Below are positions 57,693-64,000 of a DNA stretch of 64,000 bases, piece after piece. Under the pieces are notes generated by a model, which was not told where the DNA came from, searched no databases, and worked only from the letters and a program-made list of their open reading frames with translations. Positions within the stretch are counted from its first letter, which is position 1. Each line of letters starts with the position of its first letter. Origin of the DNA: Aaosphaeria pasadenensis (lineage: Eukaryota > Ascomycota > Dothideomycetes > Pleosporales); contig JAKLMB010000004.1 in NCBI GenBank assembly GCA_022813625.1, forward strand, positions 992,001 to 1,056,000. The letters run 5' to 3'. A program made the position numbers and the translations under genes.

Positions 57693-58644
57693 ATGGAGGC
57701 CCTACGCTCAGCTCTGCAGCCCATCACCCACAACCTGCCAGCTCCCATCACGGAGACCGGGCGCACTCTCCTCGGACCCTTCTGCTACAAGACGTTGATC
57801 CTCGACATCGACCCCTTCACCTCCCCCGATTGCGTGAAGCTCGCGATATCCAAGGGCCTAGGAATCGGCATCATCGGCGCCTCCTCCATCGTCAAGATCC
57901 CCCAGCTCCTCAAGCTCATCAACTCGCAGTCCGCGTCCGGCGTGTCCTTCCTCTCCTACCTCCTCGAGTCCGGCGCGTACCTCATCTCGCTCTCGTACAA
58001 CATCCGCCATGGCTTCCCCTTCAGCACCTACGGCGAGACAGCCCTCATCCTCGTCCAGAACATCGCCATCGCCGCCCTCGTCCTCAACTACAGCGGCAAG
58101 CCCGCAGGCATCCCAGCCTGGATCGGCGGTCTCGCAGCCGCAGGCTTCGCGCTGTCGAGGGAGGACATCGTAGACGTCAAGGCGCTCGCGTGGCTGCAGG
58201 CCGCGGCCGGCGTCATGGGCGTCGCGGCGAAGGTGCCGCAGATCCTCACGGTTTGGCAGCAGGGCGGTACCGGGCAGTTGAGTGCTTTCGCAGTACGTCC
58301 CCAATTCCCTCCCCCATCCATTTCTCCATCCATCTTACTAACGTAACCCTCCACAGGTCATAAACTACCTCCTCGGCTCGCTCTCCCGCATCTTCACGAC
58401 GCTCCAGGAAGTCCCCGACCCGCTGATCCTGTACGGCTTCATCGCGGGCTTCGCGCTCAACGCCGTCCTCGCCTTCCAGGTCCTGTACTACTGGAACGCG
58501 CCGGCCAGCAAGGTGACGCCGCAGACCAAGGTCAAGAAGCCCATCACGGCTGCGAAGGTGAACGCCGGGGAGAAGAAGAGCTATGCGGAGAAGGCGAGCG
58601 GGAGTGGCGCGGGGAAGAGCCCGAGTACGAGACGTAGGGGTTGA
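57693..58644 (+). CDS. Mannose-P-dolichol utilisation protein (MPDU1/Lec35 homologue, PQ-loop)
   Basis: Exons 57693-58292 and 58357-58644, 295 residues; the 64-nt intron has a CTAAC branch site. Seven-helix PQ-loop protein with SSIVKIPQLLKLINSQSASG followed by SFLSYLLESGAYLISLSYN, and the second loop VAAKVPQILTVWQQGGTGQL followed by AFVINYLLGSLSRIFTTLQE across the intron. These are the most conserved strings of MPDU1. The C-terminus is Lys-rich (KVKKPITAAKVNAGEKK), typical of fungal members. MPDU1 acts in the ER membrane and is needed to use dolichol-phosphate-mannose and -glucose for N-glycan, GPI-anchor and O-mannose synthesis. Confidence 0.93.
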
Positions 58645-60037
58645 GGGACTTGTCCCTTTGAGTCGTTTTTGATTTAGGGGGTTTTATTTGCCTTTAATAA
58701 AGAATGGTTGAGTGGATTGGGTTGGATTGGATGGGGTGGTAGAATATATTTTTTTCATCTATCTACCTCACTTGAAATATATGAAGCTTTATCATATATT
58801 CAATCAAATTCAGCCAATCAATTAATCAATCAGTTACTATCTTCCTCCTCTCACCTCTCCCCTCACACAAAAGCGAAATAACCTGTCAAATCAGCTCCAG
58901 CACGTCGTGACGAATTACCCCGTATTTTTGCTGCTGTTGATGGTTTGATGTTTTAGCATACTGTGTACCTAGGTAGTTAGCTATCTCCGTCCGTCAACTA
59001 CTAAAATAGGAAGTTTATTATCAATTTATTCAGTTTAATTCTCTATTCTATCCATCTATCCGTCTATCCGTCTATCCATTTAGCTAAGTTAGTTAGGTAG
59101 TCAGCTTCGGCGGGGGTAAGGGTAAACTGTACCTAGGTACTTTAGATAGATAAGACTAAGTAATTGCATGGTTACATGAAAACTCGGAGGTAACAGTGCG
59201 GGAATAAGGAAATGGGTTTAGGAGTCATAGTTGATTAAGTAGCTAGTTATACATAGTTTAGATACCTAGGTACATATCCCATTGGCGCGGTTTCCCATGT
59301 GGATGACTATGTATGTAAATCTATGGTAATGGTGGGGAAATTCATAATTCTACCATAGGCCCCACGAAGGCTACATTTGAGTGTACTTGAGTAAAGTTTA
59401 TCTACTCGTACATTTTCTGTCTTCATCTCTACTAAAGTTGTGGATTTCGTGTGCTCGTAACGGCAATACCTGGCGTCTCTCAAAGACCGTTAGCAACTCG
59501 GACCTACCTCCTACTTACTTACACTATCGGTGGGTTGGCTAGGCTCGGTGGGCGTGTATGCATGCATCCTTTTCCGCATACCCTGTCCAAAAAGGCGAAC
59601 AGCTCAATGCTACGGGATGTTATTTGATTATCAATTCATCCAGCGGTGCCAAGTGATGCCGGATAAGCGTCAAGTAGACTGCTACTCGCTCACTCGCGCC
59701 AAAAAAAAAAAACCCACTTGAGCGAGCAATGATGACTCCAAAAAGTGTCTTTTTTATATAATATCGTCATTAACTACTTACTTGAGTGGCCTAAGATTTT
59801 AAGGTTAATATATAACCAACCAACCGAACGAAGACTAAACTAACCAATCCAACTAAACTAAACTATCGGACTTTCCCCTCACCTAGTTATTTTCCCCAAT
59901 TCCCGACTTTCCTTTTCCCAAGGATCCTTTTTCTTCTTCCTCAACACATCTACTTCGACACTTTGACTTCGACTTGCTCATCCGCTTGTATTGGATTCTT
60001 CTGGAGTAAATTGCGCCCTGATGCTGTCGAGATAGCA
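58645..60037. other. Intergenic with short repeats and TATA-like sequence
   Basis: About 1.4 kb without a gene. Contains ctatccgt-type short tandem repeats (59045-59080), three copies of a CCTAGGTA-core palindrome (about 58968, 59131, 59264), and a TATA-like tttttatataatat at about 59750, roughly 290 bp before the MFS start codon. Confidence 0.55.
60021..60035 (+). promoter_or_regulatory. Minimal upstream ORF in the MFS leader
   Basis: ATG CTG TCG AGA TAG, out of frame with the main ATG at 60038, ends three bases before it. If inside the mRNA it could lower translation of the transporter or allow reinitiation. Confidence 0.4.
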
Positions 60038-62059
60038 ATGGCCGACCCCGAAATCGAGCTCCCTAGGACGGCATCCCAACTACGCCTTTCGCACGGGAAT
60101 AAGAGGATGTCGGGAATAACGCAGCCGTTATATCCAGACGCCGGGAATACAGACACAGCAGACATCTCGCAGCAGCAGACCAGCAACAACAGCAATGCCC
60201 TCGATTCGGAACTCGAGCTCGAAGGCGACGAAAGCACCGACAAGGACGAAAGGAAAGACGCCGACCCTCCAGAAAAAGGAGTCGTGGAAGAGGAAGCAGA
60301 AATCGTGTATCGCTACTTGACGTTCGAAACCGAGCTGCCGAGTCCAACTACCATCTATCCCGCTTCCGATGATAACCAGGCGGCTTGCCCCCCGCCGCCT
60401 CCTGATCTGGCGAAGTACACCTCGCCGTTCGACTGGTCCGACACGAGGAAGAATGTCATCATCTGGATCTCGTGTGTGATTACGGCGCTGACGGCCTACA
60501 CGGCTGGGTCGTATAGTCCCGGCGTGGAGCAGATGACGGAGGAGTGGGGTGTCAGTTCTGTTGCTGCGTTGGTTGGGATCACGATGTTTACTACGGGTAT
60601 GATTGGTCCTGATTACACCGCGATCTCGGATTGGGTTTGTTTTTTTGGATTGAAAGGAAAGAAAATATTGACTGGAGATAGGTTTCGCTGTCGCGCCGAT
60701 GGTGCTCGCGCCGTTTTCTGAGATCCAGGGTCGTAGGCCGGTGTTCATTGCGTCTGGGATCATGTTCGCAATATGCCAACTTGGGACGGCCGTTACTCGA
60801 TCGTATGCTGGCATGCTTGTCGTTCGGTTCCTTGCTGGTGTTGGCGGTTCGACGTTCTCTACGATGGGTGAGTACTTGATTGGTGATGGTCGATAGCGTA
60901 TTGATACTGACCGATTGTTCCAGTCGGTGGAGTGGTGTCGGATATCTACCATACTGAAGACCGCAACACGCCTATGTGTCTCTTTTCTGGTGCTGCTCTG
61001 TTTGGTACTGGCCTTGGACCGCTCATCAGCGGATTCATTGCCGAGAGCCTCTCCTGGCGGTGGATATTCTACCTCCAGACCATCACTTGCACCGTTGGTG
61101 TCGTGGTGATTTGCATCGTTTTCAAGGAGACGCGAGGCAGTGTCCTGCTGAGCCGCAAGGCAAAGGTGCTCAACAAGTGGTATGAGGCGCGTGAAGAGGC
61201 GGGTTATTACGGTTTCAATATGCCTAATCCCGAGAAGCCCGGCTCCGTGATATCAGAGCGGCTGCGATGGAAGGTCAAGGCCGATGAAGAGCGTGCCAGC
61301 CTGTCGAAGATGATAGGAATCTCCTTGTACCGACCTTTCCACCTCCTTACCACCGAGCCTGTCGTTTTCTGGTTCTCGCTGTGGGTCGCTTTCTCCTGGG
61401 CTGTCTTGTATCTCACCCTCGCCGCCATCCCGCTCGTCTTCCAACGAAACCACGGCTTCACGCTGGCTCAGGCGAACTCCGTGTTCGCTGCCACATCCAT
61501 TGGGGCAATCCTCTCGACGTTCCTATCCATATACCAGGAGCGAATCGCTAAACGATACGGCAAGCTCGCCTCCACGCCAGAGGGGCGTTTGTACTTTGCA
61601 TGCATCGAGAGCGCGTTCATGCCCATCGGGCTCTTCATGTTCGGCTGGACCTCAGCTTCGTCAATCCACTGGATTGTACCAACCATTGCCGTTGCCATCG
61701 CCACGATGGGCATCTTCGCAATCTACCTTGCTGTCTTCAATTACCTCGCCGACACCTACCACCGCTACGCCAGCTCCGCACTGGCCGCGCAGTCCTTCTG
61801 CAGGAACATTCTCGGTACGTAGACATCCCGCCTATGCCTCTTAGTATGGCATCACTAACCTTACTCGCAAAATACAGGAGGCATCTTCCCCCTGATCACG
61901 GTGCAGATGTACAACAAGCTGACCTTTGGCGGCGCGAGCAGCCTTCTCGGCGGAATTGGAACGCTTCTCACGCTCGTGCCGTGGATCCTCGTCTTCTACG
62001 GCCCCAAGATCCGCGCGAGGTCGAAGTTCGCCAGCGAGATCATGGAGGGGTCTCGCTGA
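60038..62059 (+). CDS. MFS drug/H+ antiporter (DHA1-type)
   Basis: Four exons, 60038-60596, 60682-60867, 60924-61814 and 61878-62059, coding 605 residues. A long acidic cytosolic N-terminus leads to FDWSDTRKNVIIWISCVITA and the first helices. Key motifs: EIQGRRPVF (motif A-type loop) after the first intron, RFLAGVGGSTFSTM, GTGLGPLISGFIAESLSWRW (antiporter motif C of 12-helix DHA1 transporters), a large central cytosolic loop, then six more helices ending YNKLTFGGASSLLGGIGTLL. Closest in build to fungal polyamine/azole/benomyl-type DHA1 exporters. The substrate cannot be assigned. No biosynthetic cluster is adjacent. Confidence 0.92.
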
Positions 62060-63631
62060 TTCATTGAATGTTTGCGTTCTCGCAAGGGAGATGAGTGTTT
62101 TTAGTATACATGTGCGCGGATATCTTTATGCGTCACGACCTCCATTTTCGTTTTTGCGGCATAGCATAGCATGAGAAGGGAAAGAAGGGAACAAAAGAAG
62201 GAAAAGTATCAACAGAGATCAGTGTTGTACACGATGGTGGTCTGATATCGAGGCAAGAGACAGGGATCTTGGCACGACGCGCACTGGAGGATGTACGAGG
62301 GACAAGTGTGGTGACACAGCTTTGCTTTGCTTTGCTTTGCTTCTATATACCCCAAAATTCATTTGAATTTCCTATCCTTGAAAAAGAAAGGGATCACATA
62401 TTTGTTTGCTTTTGAATATCATGAATGAAGTTAGGGGGAAAAATGTCCAATGCACGCATGAAGACGAACAACCTGGGTGTTCCATTCCGTCGTTGATTAC
62501 CAGATGCGGCAATGCCGAAATCGGCGCAGGCTCGCAGGGCATGGCGACCCCTCCCCAACAACCACAATAACGGCCTCTGCTATGCTTCCATGCATGCGAA
62601 TATCCAAAGAGAAGGGATGCGCGCAAGGAATTAAATAGCATGCATATCTCTCGCTTAAGTAAACACATCATAGAATCGTCATGAGTACGATTTTGTATTC
62701 AAAAGAAGGAAAATAAGATAATTTGCATGGAGTAGATATGTTATTAAAGTATTATACGAAGGGAGATGTTCTGATTATCAATGTACTCATCGTCACCTTT
62801 GTCGGCTGCCCCTCCCGCCTCTCCCGCCCTCTGCCCCCCCACATACATGTCTTGTGGATATGCAAGAGTGCTTTTGCGTCATATTCGTCCAATATGATGG
62901 AGGCTATGCCATGTCATGTCGCCAGAATAGACAGGAGCACGCGGGAGTTAATGAACCATGACTGAAGACCCCGAATTGGATCTCGGCCAGTGTTGGCGAT
63001 GGCGACTGAAGGGACGGGATTGGGTACGAAACAATGAAGAGGAAAGGTAAAGAGATGGCAATTGGTTGACTGATGAACGGGGATAGTAATCGACAATTAA
63101 CCACAGACTGTCTCTCTCTATTGTCTAATCCTCTTTCTCTCTTTCTCTTCCTCTTTTTCCCCCTCCAGATCAGCCCCAAGAAAAAGATTCAAGAGTGTCA
63201 GGTCGAGCACGCAATCGACTATTCCGCTTTCGGGACCAGACCAAACCTATGCGCCGCTTCCAGTGAATAGGTATAAGAGCCACTCCTGCTCCTCCACTTC
63301 ATCTTCCCACCCAAAAGCTTCTCAATTTTCCTTCAAAGATACCCATCCATAGCGTCTCTTCTCATCTTCCCTTTAACACAAAAGACAATCAACAGGTAAG
63401 ACTCATTTCTAATCGTCTCTCTCCTACACGTCAAACCCCCACGGGAAAGCTAGGTACCTACATACCGAAGCGAGCTACCCCGCCACCACACCACCCCCAA
63501 TCCTTACAAACATCATTCCCCCCTCCAGTTTATGCGAATACGATCTTCGCCCTGTCCTCTTGATTTGCTCAGTTTGCGTCGTTTGCATTGTTTGCAGTCG
63601 AGCTGATAATATCGACCCAGCAATCATCACA
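62060..63631. other. Intergenic with CTTTG tandem repeat
   Basis: About 1.6 kb without a gene. (CTTTG)4 near 62322-62342. The right part is the pyrimidine-rich promoter and leader of the peroxiredoxin gene. Confidence 0.55.
63396..63597 (+). other. Probable 5'-UTR intron of the peroxiredoxin gene
   Basis: Strong donor caacag|gtaagact at 63396 and acceptor gtttgcag ending 63597, 34 nt before the start codon. Position and signals fit a leader intron; not provable without transcripts. Confidence 0.45.
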
Positions 63632-64000
63632 ATGGCCGACCGACCTGAGCCCCTCCGTCTCGGCAGCGTTGCCCCCAACTTCCAGGCCGACACCACCAAC
63701 GGTCCCATTGACTTCCACGAGTTCATTGGCGACAAATGGGTCGTCCTCTTCTCCCACCCTGAGGACTACACTCCCGTCTGCACCACCGAGCTCGGCGCTT
63801 TCGCCAAGCTCGAGCCCGAGTTCACCAAGCGTGGTGTGAAGCTCATCGGTCTCTCTGCCAACACGGTCGAGAGCCACGGTGGCTGGATCAAGGACATCGA
63901 TGAGATCTCCGGCAGCAAGCTCAGCTTCCCCATCATCGGTGACAAGGAGAGGAAGGTGGCGCTCGCGTACGACATGTAAGACAGTCCCGGTTCTCGGATC
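63632..64000 (+). CDS. 1-Cys peroxiredoxin (Prx6/PRX1 type), 3' end missing
   Basis: First coding exon 63632-63975, then an intron starting GTAAGACAG; the rest is beyond the window. The 114 residues seen match Prx6-type enzymes: LRLGSVAPNFQADTTNGPID, WVVLFSHPEDYTPVCTTELG with peroxidatic Cys50, and KRGVKLIGLSANTVESHGGW followed by WIKDIDEI. The PVCTTE form and length of the insert point to the 1-Cys class, which reduces hydroperoxides and in fungi is mitochondrial or cytosolic. No N-terminal leader is seen, so cytosolic is likelier for this start. Confidence 0.93.

Overview
The window is nuclear DNA of a filamentous ascomycete (Pezizomycotina). Most genes carry short GT..AG introns of about 40-100 nt. 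The gene families are typical of that subphylum: SAT4/Pth11-type membrane protein, HET-domain protein, PNP-NACHT-ankyrin receptor, DUF6594 protein, RGS-LOV photoreceptor. A Fot1/Pogo-type transposon carries stop codons with the C-to-T / G-to-A signature of repeat-induced point mutation (RIP). I cannot fix class or genus.

Layout. 1-965: end of a SAT4/Pth11-like membrane protein. 966-6008: gene-poor. 6009-15812: two large intronless genes in divergent orientation. One encodes an RS-repeat / Ulp1-like protease / six C2H2 finger protein (minus strand), the other a UPF1-like SF1 helicase (plus strand). A 93-bp tandem duplication and a degenerate inverted-repeat family lie in and around this pair. 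16088-31206: an accessory, nonself-recognition-type block. It holds a HET gene with a one-base frameshift, an alpha/beta hydrolase, a MARVEL protein, a DUF6594 protein, a PNP-NACHT-ankyrin NLR with near-identical 99-bp C-terminal repeats, and the RIP-mutated transposon. 32124-33972: a W-motif protein of unknown function and a small secreted cysteine-rich protein.

From about 35 kb onward the content is mostly ordinary metabolism and housekeeping: a 6-phosphogluconate-dehydrogenase-like protein, a secreted type-B carboxylesterase, a CMT1-type mannosyltransferase, a two-domain chromate transporter, the NatB catalytic subunit, an RGS-LOV blue-light receptor, cystinosin, a secreted SRPBCC protein, a BCAS3/WD40 protein, the MPDU1 homologue, an MFS transporter, and the start of a 1-Cys peroxiredoxin that runs off the right edge.

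The most unusual part is 6-16 kb. A protein with desumoylase-like protease and zinc-finger modules sits head to head with a UPF1-like helicase. Both are intronless in a window of intron-containing genes, and the helicase is bracketed by copies of a repeat in opposite orientation. Whether this is a mobile or host-conflict module is inference. Exon boundaries were placed by hand from splice signals, reading frame and family motifs; total coding length was checked to be a multiple of three for the complete spliced models.
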